This document shows, piece by piece, positions 24,149 to 36,700 of a stretch of DNA of 64,000 nucleotides. The notes below the pieces were generated by a model. That model saw only the letters and a program-made list of their open reading frames with translations, had not been told where the DNA came from and did no database searches. The position numbers and the translations under genes were made by a program. The DNA is from Fratercula arctica (lineage: Eukaryota; Chordata; Aves; Charadriiformes; Alcidae): NCBI GenBank assembly GCA_947846985.1, contig CANTUZ010000011.1:28825589-28889588 (forward strand), given 5' to 3'. Positions within the stretch are counted from its first letter, which is position 1. Each line of letters begins with the position of its first letter.

Positions 24149-27100
24149 TTACTCCTTCACTTTAGATATATAGTCAGCCAGTTTGTTGATACTATCCTCT
24201 TGCTGTTCTAGAGCATCCAGTATGATGCCCATTGGGGTCTTCTTCAAGCCTATTCCTTCCATCTTGTTTTCCAGCTTGTTCTTTATGTTCCGGAGCCTCA
24301 GAGAAGCATGGACAAACATCACTGCATGACAGAAATACACACATTAATTGTTAATGCCCAAGGAATGCATAGTTCTTGCAGCATTCATCTTAAGACACAC
24401 TCCCACGCCATGACATCACTGGAAGAAGATGAAGTCTCAATGACTGCTTAAGTAACCACAGGTACCCATTTAATAATAACATTAAAGATGGCATGCGTTG
24501 TTTTGTTTTGGGATCATCTAAATAGAGATAGTAAAGGCAACAGCCAATTTAGACTCTTCAGACTTATTTGAGAAAGCTCATCACACACCCCTAGCCCCCC
24601 AGAGAAGAGGAAAAATACTTACAGAGGAGGGGAAGCGTGATCCCAAACATGAATACCATGACATCTCCCAAATAGGAGATCAAGAAGTAGCTAGACAGCA
24701 TGATGACCACTACAAATGAGGTTGGGTACTGCTTCTTCATCCTGCGGAGTATATCCTTGTTGTGCGATACCCACACGAACCCCATGAACACCAGCACCAC
24801 CACAGTACCACCAATAAGCATATTCAGGGGACTCAGAAATCTGGGGGGAAAAAAAAAATAAAAAAAAATGAAAAAAAAAAAAAAGAAGAAAAGCGTCCCA
24901 TTTCAGAGCCTTCATGACTTGTGTCTGCACAGCAAACATCTAGCTCACTGGTAACTTGTTACTAGGGAAGTAAGGCATTAAGAAGTCAGTTACTGCTGTC
25001 AAGACCTTCATCAACCTCTGATTTTCAGGCAGAAGCAACAAGTGCAACTCAACAAGCAACACTTAGCAGGGAGTTCAGATAATCCTTACGTTCTCTTCTT
25101 GAGTATAGCTCAGGATAATGAGAGTTTCTACAGCACCTCAGTGACAGAAGCACTTACCAACCAGGACCCCTCCTACCTGTGCGATCAACACATTCGCTTG
25201 GTATCAGACCCAGAGTTAGCAAATACCAAGAGCAGAAGGAGCTTATTACTATCAGCACAACAGATGGGAGCCCAGCCCCAAGCAAGCATGCCTTGAGAGT
25301 CAGAAGGAACTGGAGTATGGGATAAAGGTCCTGCAGGAAAAAGAGCCAGGTCTGGCAAGAGGGTCACTTGGAGGTTTGTGTTCTATTATTGTTATCAGAG
25401 TTACCAAGCAAACCAAGCCATGGAGTGGATCAGCTTTGGGCTATAAACAGCAAGTCCCTTTTTTGGACCAGGGCAAGAACATCACCTGCTCAAACCACTT
25501 CCCCAAGTATTCAGAGCTTGTTTAGAGTCAAGCTTTCAGTAATGACTTTGCTTAGCTTGTTTCTGTACTCACACGAATTCTAGGCTCTATTATGTTTTAC
25601 TTATAATAGTAAGGTATGTGATTCCATATGTATTCTGATTTACTTGCTTGTATGTGCACTGATCTAATTACACAGCAGCTGAGTGCTCTGAGCTACTACT
25701 GCTGTGACAGCAGCATAAAACTGCCCCAATAAAGCCAGATGTAGTCAAGATTTCCTCTTGTAGACTTTGCAGTCAGTCTTACTGTTCCAAAGCTAACAGG
25801 CACAGTGACTCACCACTCCACCCCACTGCTGAGGAGGATGCTATGGTTTGTGGTCTGTGCTTCATATCCAGTACAAGCAGAAGAAACTCGTTGCAGGACT
25901 GGTATGCCAACACTCTACCTGCAGTGCCAGGGAGCATTTTCCTAAAGAAGGAAGAACCCCCAAGAATTATTTCAGAGCAGAGGCTGGCTCTTGATTCTTT
26001 AAGTCAGTTGTACCAACAGATGGGACGACTGGATGGAAAGAGATTAAAATTCAGACTAGCTCCCCACCTGCTTCTGCTACTCATGCTGAAAAGCCAACAG
26101 GGCTTTTTGGACATGGCGATAGGGCAGACTTGCTTGCTGCATCTGAGTCACTCCCTGTAGCCAGCCAGCTTATTTTTAGCTCCGAATTGTCAGTCTTAAG
26201 TTTCGAGGCTGGAAAAAGTGAACAGCATCGCTCTGGAAAGAAATCAGTTTCATCTGTGCTCATTTGCAGCAGGAGGAGGGTGACTCATGACTGGACCACA
26301 CTACTGCCTGGTTTATATACGTACTACTGGACATACGAGATTCTTAAAATAGAAATCACCTCCATATCACAGATAGCTTGGAGCAGAAACGGCCAAACTT
26401 ACTCAGACAACTCACAGCAACCTATGTTTTGTCCCCAAAAATCTACAGACAAGATAATCCTGGAAGCAACAAAGGACTAGGCAGAGCTCCACTCTATATT
26501 TTCCATGTGTAAGGTAAATACTCTCAAAGCTTCATCTTCCCAACCCTTTGCTCTACTTTCATTACAACTTCAGAAACTGGTGATAAAGAGCAATCCCTCC
26601 ATATTTATAAGGAAGAGACCAAAGACTTCTCTGCTCTACGCTTCTTTCTGGTATTACACAGCTTCTGTATAACCGACTGGCTGTAACGGATGTGAAGAAA
26701 AGAAAAAAAAAAAAATAAAAAGAAGAGTGCTTCAGAAGATCCCACTTTCCTGGGGAAAGTTATTTGAATCACATGTTTTCTGAAGTGGGCTGCATTTCAA
26801 TTCGTATAGTGAACATAAGTATCAAATGAAGTTATTCAGAGCCACATGAAAACAGATGGTGATAGCAGTTGCTGCTAAAAAACTGGTATTCAAATTATCA
26901 GCCATGTGTCCACAGACTTTAATACTGTTGACTATAGTACTAGATAGAGTGTCATATGCCAAGCTCCCCTTTACTGCTTGACTTGCCCACAGTGTAATTC
27001 ACAGCGCTACCTACGAGTCTCCTAGCAATTTGTATATAGAAACTTCTTCTTCAGCCATGGCATTTTTCAGGAAGGCAGAAGTCCATTATCTAGTTTTGCT

Positions 27101-30100
27101 CAGATCTGTTGACACACTGCTCTCGATAACACAATAGCTGAAGACTAAAAAGGAAAAAACATAGATGTCTTATTTTAGAACACCAGTGTCTGGGGAAAAG
27201 AAAGCTGTATAACAGCCCTAGAAGTTACTTTATAGTTAAAGCACCAACATTGATATTGGCCTTATTTATATAGAGATCAGAACAGAATATGCCAAATTCA
27301 TGCTCAGGCAAGGAGGCCAAAAGTCTTTCAAAGCTGCAGAGACGAGGTAAGTGGCCAGACATTAAGTATGTTACAAGATACTTTCTAAATATAATTCCCC
27401 TTAGCAGGGATTTGCGAGACCTCTCAAAAACCTAAAAATGTAATGCACGGAACTATTAGCATGGTAATGGTACAGTAACTTAAGTTTACACTGCTCAGAT
27501 GACAGGGGAAGAAAAACTTTTTAGGGTTGGAGAAGAAAACCACTAACTTTCACGACCTTGAAAGGAGTCAGTATGGCAGAACTGAATAGCATCTGGGGGT
27601 GCTAACAGCCCAGAGCACCCTAGCCAGATCATCTTCTGCACTGCTCTCTGCGGTGGACAAGGTGCAACCCTGGTAGGATGCTGTGACCTCCAGTACAGCT
27701 GGGACAACCTGGCAAGGAAGAGTTGTCGCCTAGATTCAGTTCCAGCAGTGTTGCAGGGAGACTTGCAATTGCACTCCTGCTGCCCTTCAGAGACCAGCTT
27801 TCCTTCAGCATCCGCTTCAATACAAAATAAAGAGATGGGAAAAATAAATAAAGTAGAAAAAACATCCTGTTTGGCTGCAGGGACACAGGCATTGTCCTGT
27901 GCCAAGTAGTGCTGTGGAACACTTTGTATTTGTGGAAGTAGTGTCAGAAGATAGCAAAGATGCAGCAGCTGGGGGTGCAGTTGTGTGGGAAGAAGTACCA
28001 ATAGCTAAGCAGCTACGTCTGGCCAGCAAAAACAGATCAAGATGAGAGAATCCTTTGAATGATTTTTTTTGTTGTTGTTTTTTTCTGGATTCATGTCTAG
28101 ACTCTGCCCTACACATATCACAAGACAGGTTAGATTTCCCATAGAGGTATAGGGAAGCCCAAAGAGCTCTGCTTTCAGCAACTTACCACATCACCTGTTG
28201 AAAAGTTACTTAACTGCAAGCTTGTGCACAGACTTATGGCAGGAGAGGTGAGCACTTACTGGGAGAATATATGGCTACATCATAGGGAAAAAAGAGCTAG
28301 GCATGATGCATCCTTTGTGTAAAACAAGAAGCCTCCAGCAGCACGAGCCCAGAAATACAGCAGGCCACATAAAAAGCAAAAGCAGCTATCTCCATCCTTA
28401 AATCACCTCCATTTTAGATGACTGTCTCAAGGTGATTATTCAGCAGTTGCTGTCACATCTGTTTCTTTCACATATGACCAGGCAAGTCTGAACAAAGGCA
28501 CTGAGACAGTCATTGAGAACAACATCTTTTTACTTAGAGCAGCTCAGTTAGGCCATTACATCAAATAAGCACAAAAATTCCCCTTTAGAAGACCTTTTGT
28601 GCCACCATGTTCCAAGTGGTGGGCAGGTGAGAGAACCTAAATGCTTCCTTCCTCATTTGTATTAACTCAAATAATACCACAGATAAAAGTTCTGCCTCCT
28701 CTCTCCCCATACTTCTAGCTTCAGTGAGATTATACAGCTGTAACTAGAGGTAGTATGTAGAACTACATATGGTATGTTGTCCCAGGTGATAGCCCTCAGC
28801 ATACACAGATTTAGCAATGCTATTTTACCTACTGTTGCTCACTTACATTGCTTTAGGAACAGGAGACAGATTCCTTTCTGTAGAATCACCAGACTGTTAT
28901 GAAGTTACATACTAATATTATTATGTATCATATGTTTGGAGTAGTGTGTTGTTCACTCAATCTTTCATTAGGCATTAGAGAATCTAAGTATTTTGGCAAG
29001 GGAATCACTAGAAGCATGTCAGCTAAGGTACTGTTCTGGGGACAAAAAAAAAAAAAAGAACAAGAGAGAGACACACTCCTTGGTTGCTAGGGGTTGTGCA
29101 GATGGACAATAGATGTTTTAGAGAAGAAGTGGAAAAGAAGAGACATCGAACCTCAGGCTGCAGGGAAGACATTATGCCAGAAAAGAATGAAGGCTCTCTT
29201 AGATGCAGCACTCTGAAATCTAGTACACCTTTTAGTACTGTCAGATTTAGAAACTAATTTTTACAAAGTACGTGGTAACAAAAACCTAGAAGAAGTTACA
29301 TCAATTTCAGTAGTTAAGTTTGAACCGCAATACAGAGAAGCCTTGTTGGAGTAGGTGAAAGCACAGACAAGTTCCGCTTGTTAACCAGACTGATTGTTTG
29401 AGGGAGAATTGCAGGCTGTTGTGGGAGGCAGTAATTTTTATAAATATCTGTATAGCATTCACAATGACAGGGCCCTGGCTCAGGGTAAGAATGGGCAGTC
29501 CAGTTCCTATACAACTGGGAGAAAGGGCACAATTTGATTTAGTAAAGAACTTTTTTTCTATCAGTAGTCTATTGCAACAAAGTTGTTGCAATAGAAAACC
29601 ACACAGTACTAGTCCAGATTAATTCTTAAATGAATTTGCCAGGGGGGAGGGGGGAAGAGACAAGGCTGCTACCATCAGCCTGTATTAGTAGAGTGGGACT
29701 AATTCAGTAGTTTTAGTTTCTTGTTCACCTATTTATTATTTTCTACCTAGTCCTGTAGGCTGAAAGTAAAGTTTACATGATTGCAAAGCACAGAACTTCA
29801 TTTACATATAACAGTAGCTATCAGAGAAGGCAAACGGAGGGGGAAAGGCAGGGAAATGATGCCGTGGAGACCATTACAATTCCACTACGCTCACAGTAAG
29901 GTTATTCCACACCTTGCAGGGAGATGGCAAAAGACTCTCAACTTTGTTGTATGAGAGGCAGTAAACTGAAGCCATGACAATAAGCACTGTGCTTCCAGTA
30001 TCAAGAAAGCTCTAGGCTACAATTCCACGTCAGCCCAGCATGACCACAGCTACCAAGTACTACAATAGCTGAAAATATCATCTCTGCATTACAAATCTGT

Positions 30101-32601
30101 CTGTATAATTAGATGGTTTAATAACAGGTAGAGTTGGTCATGGGCTAAGATTAGTTTTGATCACAGGAAGACCACTGCATTCATTAGCAGTTTCAATAAT
30201 CCTGCCCTTAGGCCTGCATACAGCCCTGGAGTTCCTAAAAAGCCATGATTCATCATTTATCACTCAGGGATTCCTGCCCATTACAGAACGAAGCGCAAGA
30301 CAGCAACTTAGTCATCAATTTAAATTTATCAGGAGAACTTTCTCCCAGAGCAAGAGTCTGTCCAAGCGAATTTTTTTTTTTTTTAATACAAAAAGTAAAC
30401 ACTTCAATAGAGGGAAACCGTTATTCTGTTTCCTTTAGCGTTCTTCTCCCATCCTCTTTTACTTCAGCGTTAGAAGAATCAGATTCATCATATACCAAAA
30501 GCTTTAAGACATGCAATAAAAAAAATAAATATTCAAGATCAAAATCCCACTCCAGGTGTTCCTCATCCGTAAGTTTTCAACTCGGAGGCTTACCACTCAA
30601 GATATTAGAATTGCAGTTCTGATATTTATCTCCTGCAGCTCTCTTCGTCCTCCACCTCCCACCCCAGCAAAACAGTGGGAAATAAATGGGAGATATCACC
30701 CTTGATCTGAAGAAGAGAGATCAGAGTTCAAAAGCAGGAAGGAATTTAGGGGATTGAGTAAAAGCTGCTGCCATCCCAGTTATCCAACAGGAGATAGCAA
30801 AATTGTTTACCCTCCCTCCTCCCCCCCCCCCGCCTTCCTGGGGAAGAGAGCTGTCCCCCTGCTTTCCAGGGCTACTGTGATTTACTTACTCATTTAGAGC
30901 TGACCGCAGCATTGGACTGCTAAACAAAAGTAGATGAACACAGAAGTTTAGACCAAGGTGGTATAAGAACAGCAAGACCATGGAAGTCTCATTTTACCAG
31001 TCTAGTAGTCTACGAACTGACTGCAACATAATCCCAACAAAATTAAGAAAGCCCATGCCACCATGCCAAAACTTTAACCATCATATGCATCAAGAAGAAA
31101 AAGCAGGGTTCTCAGCCCCTTCCTTCACAGAGCACAGGCCCAAACCCCCTGCAATCCAGAGAATCTTCACCAACTTAGATGCTGGGTCAACAGCTTCAGA
31201 AGCCCTAACAAGATGCAGACTGTTTAACAAAAAACCCCATGGATTTAGGGGGAGAATTTTAAGCCTGTGCAACATACAAGATAAGATACATTTCAGCAAA
31301 AACCACTCTGGCCTAGTGGCTGGGCAATTCTCCAATTTAAGCATTTGCGCATTGTTTGTTGTGAAGAGTGGAGTACTTCAGTTTCCATATTAAAAGCTCA
31401 ATCATCAGCTTCTGCTGCATGTTTTAAGAGCTTTCTGACCAAAGACCCTAGAGCAATATCTGAAGAAGAGACACAGAAGCTTTGACTCAAAAGATGATGA
31501 TTATAAGGTTATTTCACAATTCTCTTCTGGAAAGGTGGGCCTGACAGAACATCATACCAGCAGACGGTCCGGTCTCGAAGGTCTCAATCCTGCCCATCAA
31601 AATGAAATGAATGGGTATCTTATTTATTTTATACTAAAGGTTTTTTGGTACGAGCTAGCTCAGAAATAAGAAAGGCTTGCTCTGTCCCCTAGACATAAGC
31701 TTAGAACTGTAACTGAGAGCAGATTTCTTTTTTTTTTTTTTTAAATTCAAAGTGAAGCTTATCTCAGCTCGAGCAATCACACTGGGCAGATTTAGCGATG
31801 CACAGGATGCAGCTCAGTTTTTCAGAGCGCGGTGGCATCCGACACGCAAACCCATCGCCGCTTTCTGTGGGCACACGGTGCCCAGTGACAACCCGGGTGC
31901 CTGGAGACAATCCCTCGGGCAAAGGGCCTTGATAAGCCACCCATGGACGCAGAAATCAAGACGGAGTCTTCAGATCTGTTAGACCCCCACCAATAAATAA
32001 ATAAATCCTAAATGCTGCTCCTAATCTAACAGCTCCCCCCCCCCCCCCCCCGCCCTCCACAAGGGAGGCTTTAACCAGGCCTTCATTTTTTAAGCGACAG
32101 CAGGTATATCAGAGGTTTAGGGAGAGGAAAGGAAAGACAGCTTCCCTGCACCCCCCGCCATCGGGCCCCCGGGGCCGGCCCGGACCCTTTCCCGCGGCAC
32201 CGGCAGGAGGCGCGGCGCTGCCCACCCGGGGAACGGGAGCACCCACCCCCGGGCCGGCCACCCCTCTGGGGAACGGGGGCACCCACCCGCCACCCACCCC
32301 CGGGCCAACCACCCCTCCGGGGAACGGGGGCACCCACCCGCCACCCACCCCGCGGGCCAGCCACCCCTCCGGGGAACGGGGGCATCCACCCCCGGGCCCG
32401 CCGCGGGCGAGGCCCACACACTGACCCCACAATGGAGACGACGGCGGCGGCCACCATCAGGTAGTTGGTCTGGTAGTAGAGCAGGTTGCTGACCACTCGG
32501 TTGTTCCATTTCGAGATGTCCTTGAAGTCGGGCCGGGAGAAGCGGTCCGAACCGGGGAAGAAGTCGTCCCAGGCCCGCAGCGGCGCCACCTGCACCTCCA
32601 T
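24149..32601 (-). CDS. ARL6IP5: ARL6IP5 / PRAF3 (JWA), 3 exons, complete
   Basis: An ER membrane protein of the PRA1 family, known in mammals as JWA, PRAF3 or addicsin, a modulator of the glutamate transporter EAAC1 and of ER-to-Golgi export. Coding exons on the minus strand: 32601-32426, 24840-24623, 24321-24149. All phases close to give 188 residues, the human length. The N-terminus is [20 protein letters not shown], followed by the conserved [20 protein letters not shown]. Hydrophobic segments follow at about 49-58 continuing into exon 2, 64-80, and two more around 100-135. The soluble tail is basic and ends KVKE. The ATG at 32601-32599 has a good context (GCAGCC before, G after). An in-frame GTG four codons upstream is not needed. 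Intron 1 is 7.6 kb, intron 2 301 bp. Confidence 0.98.
32035..32051 (+). repeat. Poly(C) run, 17 nt
   Basis: An uninterrupted C homopolymer in ARL6IP5 intron 1. A shorter C run lies near 30824. Confidence 0.85.
32221..32400. repeat. GC-rich minisatellite, about 51-bp unit, 4 copies
   Basis: The marker GGGGAACGGG recurs at 32228, 32268, 32319 and 32371, spacings 40, 51 and 52. Each unit also carries repeated CACCCACC and CGGGCC. It sits in ARL6IP5 intron 1, about 25 bp from exon 1. Long GC-rich frames reading through it are artefacts of the repeat. Confidence 0.85.
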
Positions 32602-33702
32602 GGCTGCCGCCACCCCTCACCCCGCCGCCGCGCAGGCCTAAGAGCGACGCGGCACCGCCCCGGGGCGGCTCCCGGCCGGCGGGGCCGACACCGACACGAA
32701 ACGGCCCTGCCGCCGCCGCCACCCGTCCCCGTCCCCGCCTGTGTCCCCCCGCGCCGCCCTCCACACGGCCGGGGAAGGCAGCCGGCAGGGGCGTAGCGCT
32801 GCTGCTGTCAGCGGCCACTGTGTACTCATTGTTTCTCCAGATAAAGATAATGTTTACTTAGTATCCTCTGCGAAACGGGGAATCAGGGTCTGATAGTGGA
32901 GGGGGGCCACGAACCGGCCGCCCCAGGCAAGGAGGCGCGGGGGGTGCGGAGCCATGGCGGGGAGACCCGGCCACTGGGGCGACAGCGCCCCAAACCCTCG
33001 CTTTGAGGGGAAGGCCGGCGCTGGCAGGCATGGTGGTTCGAAGCCCAACAGTGCCTTCGAGAGTGGGACAGTGAGAGGCTCTTCCAGCGCCTCCCCATGG
33101 CTCCTGTGCAGGCTGTCCCTGCGCCGCCATGCCGGGCAGCGAAGCCCAGCCCAAAATGGAGGCCAGTGGCTAAGCCAGGTGTGATGGCAGTGCCAGAGGT
33201 TGGCAGCTGCTTTGCACAGCTCCATCTGCGGAGGGTTTAGAGCCCTTAAGTTTGGGAGGCTGAGGCCTGGAGCACAACCCCGGTAAATCTTTGCTGGCCT
33301 GCGTCCCGCCACGCCTGAGGCGAGGCCCTTGTGGGCTGTGGAGGGTGAAGCCTCCTGCTCGTGGAAGCTGCTGTACGTGCGCTCCCGAGGGCAGGGGGAG
33401 GCCGGCCTCAGCCCGGGGAGCGCTTAAGAGGCACAAAACACCTGAAAACAGAAGCCGGGGTTGGAGGAGAAGGAGGAGGGGGAGGAGGAGGGGGGAGAAG
33501 GAGGGGGGGAGGAGGAGGAGGGGGAGGAGGAGGGGGGAGAAGGAGGGGGAGAGGAGGAGGAGGAGGAGGGGGGGGGGGGGGTCCCCGCCGTGTTGCCATG
33601 GTGATCAGCGCCCCATGCCCACAGGCCCCCCAGCGCGGCGGCGCCTGTGCAAAGCACCGCCCATCCCGGCGCCGCGGGGCATTGTGGGAAGCAGAGGGAA
33701 AT
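32602..33702. promoter_or_regulatory. Bidirectional CpG-rich promoter, ARL6IP5 / UBA3
   Basis: The two start codons face away from each other across 1.1 kb. Both ends are GC- and CpG-rich (32602-32820 and 33290-33720). There is no TATA box near either start. The centre holds a short AT-rich segment (32820-32870) and, closer to UBA3, the polypurine tract. A YY1-like ATGGCGG overlaps the UBA3 start codon. Transcription starts are not fixed by the sequence. Confidence 0.7.
33463..33581 (+). repeat. Pure polypurine tract, 119 nt (GGA/GAGG-rich)
   Basis: All 119 bases on the plus strand are G or A, built from GGAGGA and GGGGGA units and ending in a run of about 14 G. It lies 122 bp upstream of the UBA3 start codon. 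The frames reading as Gly/Arg-rich or Pro-rich proteins here are products of the repeat. Confidence 0.95.
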
Positions 33703-36700
33703 ATGGCGGATGGAGTGGAACCGTAAGTACACTGTATGTGTGTGCTCGGCCGCCCCTTTCTCCCGCTTTCCCGGGGACGGGTGGGCCCCGGGGTCCCCTC
33801 TCCCTCCTCCCCGGTCTCTGTAGCGCGATACTGACCCTTCTTTTATTCTCTCTCTTTTAGGGAGAAGAAAAGAAGGAGGCTAGAGGAGCTGCTGGCGGAT
33901 GGGTTAGTGCGGGGCTGCGGGCCAGCGGGCTCCCGGCCCGGGGCAGGGGCAGGCAGCGCTTGCTGAGGGGCGGCTGGTAGGTCAGGGCGAGCCGCAGCCC
34001 CGCAGGAGAGGTGTGGGCTGGGAGGAGGCTGGGGGCTAGCTCAGGGCTAGCTCAGGGCTGCGGGGCCCGCTGCTGGGACCACTGTGGCTGAGCGGCCCGG
34101 GGGCCGGCAGGCCGGAGGGGAGGCGGTGGCACAGCCCAGGACCGGGAGGAGGGAGCCGGAGGAGAGGTGTGAGGTGGGTCAGTGTGAGGAAGGGGAAGGC
34201 GAAAGGGGCGCTTGAGCAGCAAGGACTGGGGAAGAGGAACCTCCTGGGGAGAGGACCCAGGGGCTCACCCGCAGTAGGGATGGGAGTCGCGGGCTTGGAG
34301 CTTGGCATGAGTAAAGGCTGGTGTGCTGGAGAGCTTTGTGACAGGAGCGGAAAAAGCTGAATTGCCGGTCAGGGACCTGGGGAGGGCCTCTAGGCTAGAA
34401 GCAGGTGACTAAATTTTGACTGAAAATTAAAAATTCAGGCTACAGAGCAGTTGCCTGTGCTTATTAAAATGCTTAATTCTATGCATCTGTCTTAATGGCC
34501 TTGAGAAACTAATGCTCAGAAATCTTTAACCTCATCTGCTTCCATCCCTTAACCATTTCTTTCCATCTGCTTGTGGCCCTCTTCCCAAATATCACCCATC
34601 AGACCTGCCTGCCTGAGCGGTGGGCTCGCAGGCAGTGTGTGTGTGTCTTGGGGTGAGGGTCACAAAAATCTGTGGGCATGTTGGATTGGGGGGAGTGCAT
34701 GCCAAGTCCCTCAAAAGCATGGAGCTCCGGAGATATAAAGGTGGTAGGGAAAGGTCTGGGCCTAAAGCGACATAAGGACTGTGGTGCTCTGATATTTTAA
34801 ACAAAATTTAAAATGCAAGTAATTCAATGAAATAAATAAGAATTTTGTTAAACTCTAATAATACAGATAGCTGGCAATGCTGTAACAACACAAAAATAAA
34901 CACTTGAAAAAAAAGCCTCTTAAATTAAACATAAAATCTCAGGTTGTGTTATTGATGTTTTTCAGATCTCCACAATGTCCAACCCCGTAAAAACCAAACT
35001 GTAGTATAATCGCAAAAGTGAAACTACAACTTACCATTGTATCACTTATAAAGGAAAATACACATTTAAATAGAAAAGGAGTACTGCTGCTTAATAACTG
35101 TTTATATGGACTGTATAAAAGGATAACAAAAATTATTCTTAATGTCACCAAGCGTAGCTTCTGCACTTGTTTCCAGAAAAATTAAGAATTATAATATAAC
35201 CCATAGAAGCAGTTACTGTGATGTATATTGACCCATTTTATTTGCTTAAGTCAGTGCTTAATGCACATCCTCAACAGTGGTATGCAACAGATGAGTCCAG
35301 GATTCAGTGGTGGGAGCATTGTATTTATTCATGCTATTTCACGTTATGTGAAATATGTGTGTTTTTGCATTATTGTGAAAACTGGGGGAGGTACAAAAGT
35401 GCAAGTCAGAGATCAGAAGACATTCATGAATTCAAACATTTTTTTTTTTAGATCTTACTTAACTGCTCATGCAGTAAGTTAACTTACCTAAAGTCAACGG
35501 TTAACCAGGAATGAGTTCAGTCTGCAATCAAAACATAGGCAAATTTTGATATATTTATTCCTGCACTTTAGTGAAGTTTTTCCCTGTTACTGAAAATCTT
35601 TTGCAGAATTACTGCCTATAAGCTAAAATTACTATGGACATACTGTGTTGTCCGTCTTCTGAATTCTGTGAGGACTAAGGCATTTGCTGTCCAGATGTTT
35701 TCACTACATTTTCCTTTTATTTTGAAATTGGTCACCAGGAAGTAATAATATATTCTAAATATTACCCAACAGTCATTGATATAAGCATTCTTCATATTAC
35801 TTTATAGGAGGAAGCAAATAACACTCCTTATCAATGGTGACACAACCTTTCATACTCAGGACTGGCAAAGGTCTTTTATTAGAGCTTAGTTTTCTATTAA
35901 TGTAGAACATAATCATTCTTATATATCCAGTGGAGCCCCTATTTAAAAAGGGAAGTGTGCTCTCTTAAGGAAGGGCTTGTTCTATGTAGGCAATGATCTG
36001 ATGTTAGAAAATTACTTCAGTGAGCTGATTTTGAACCATTCCAGTAAGTCTCTTAAGAGTTTAGATTTAAAATTATCGACTACTAAAAGTGACCTGCAGA
36101 AGGGGAAAGAATGGTACTGGAGTATTTGACGTAAAGTTCTATCTCAGAAATTTAAAAGAAGACAACTGCAGCATTCATTTTTTTTCAAGTCAGATTGCTA
36201 CTGCTGACAGGCTCAGGACACGACTGAAAAATGGGGGTGTTCTAAATTACATAGTACTAATTGAGGGTGAAGAGCATTCAAGATTTGTATTTTTTTAACA
36301 CTTGTTTAAATAAACTCCTATGAAGATTCAGAGGAGACAGTGTTGGTGCATGATACTGTTATTTGTTCTGTGCCTCACAATTGTAGTTACATACTGATAA
36401 TTCTAAATATGATTTATGAACTTAAGTCTGTCAAGAAAGGATACAAGACTTGACTCTGAAAAAACAATCACCCTCAAAATCTAAAGGGACAAACTCTTTT
36501 TCTGTGTCCTATTTAAATATAAGGAAAATAAAAGCAAAAAGTCTAGACCCTTTTTTTCACTTCAGGTCAACTTTTACTAGTAACAGCTACATCAGTGGGA
36601 TTTATTGAAATGCCTGAGTTTTTTCCCCTCTATGCATATTTGTATTATTGCTTTCTAGTTCCACAAGTAAAACCCACTGATGCAAATGTTTATGCACATA

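Larger units (their letters stand above)
24841..32425 (-). other. ARL6IP5: ARL6IP5 intron 1
   Basis: Donor GTCAGT at 32425 (a less common form of GT donor) and an acceptor CCCCCCAG ending at 24841. The 7.6 kb contain A-rich runs near 24846-24890 and 26700, a C17 run at 32035-32051 and the minisatellite at 32221-32400. I recognised no exon and no CR1 inside. Confidence 0.85.

Noticed and set aside
32083..32818. Long GC-rich minus-strand frames past ARL6IP5 exon 1
   Set aside because: They run through the intron donor into the minisatellite; only the 58 codons up to 32426 match the family.
33291..33860. 189-codon Gly/Arg-rich open frame and its Pro-rich antisense partner
   Set aside because: Produced by the polypurine tract; no homology and in a different frame from UBA3 exon 1.
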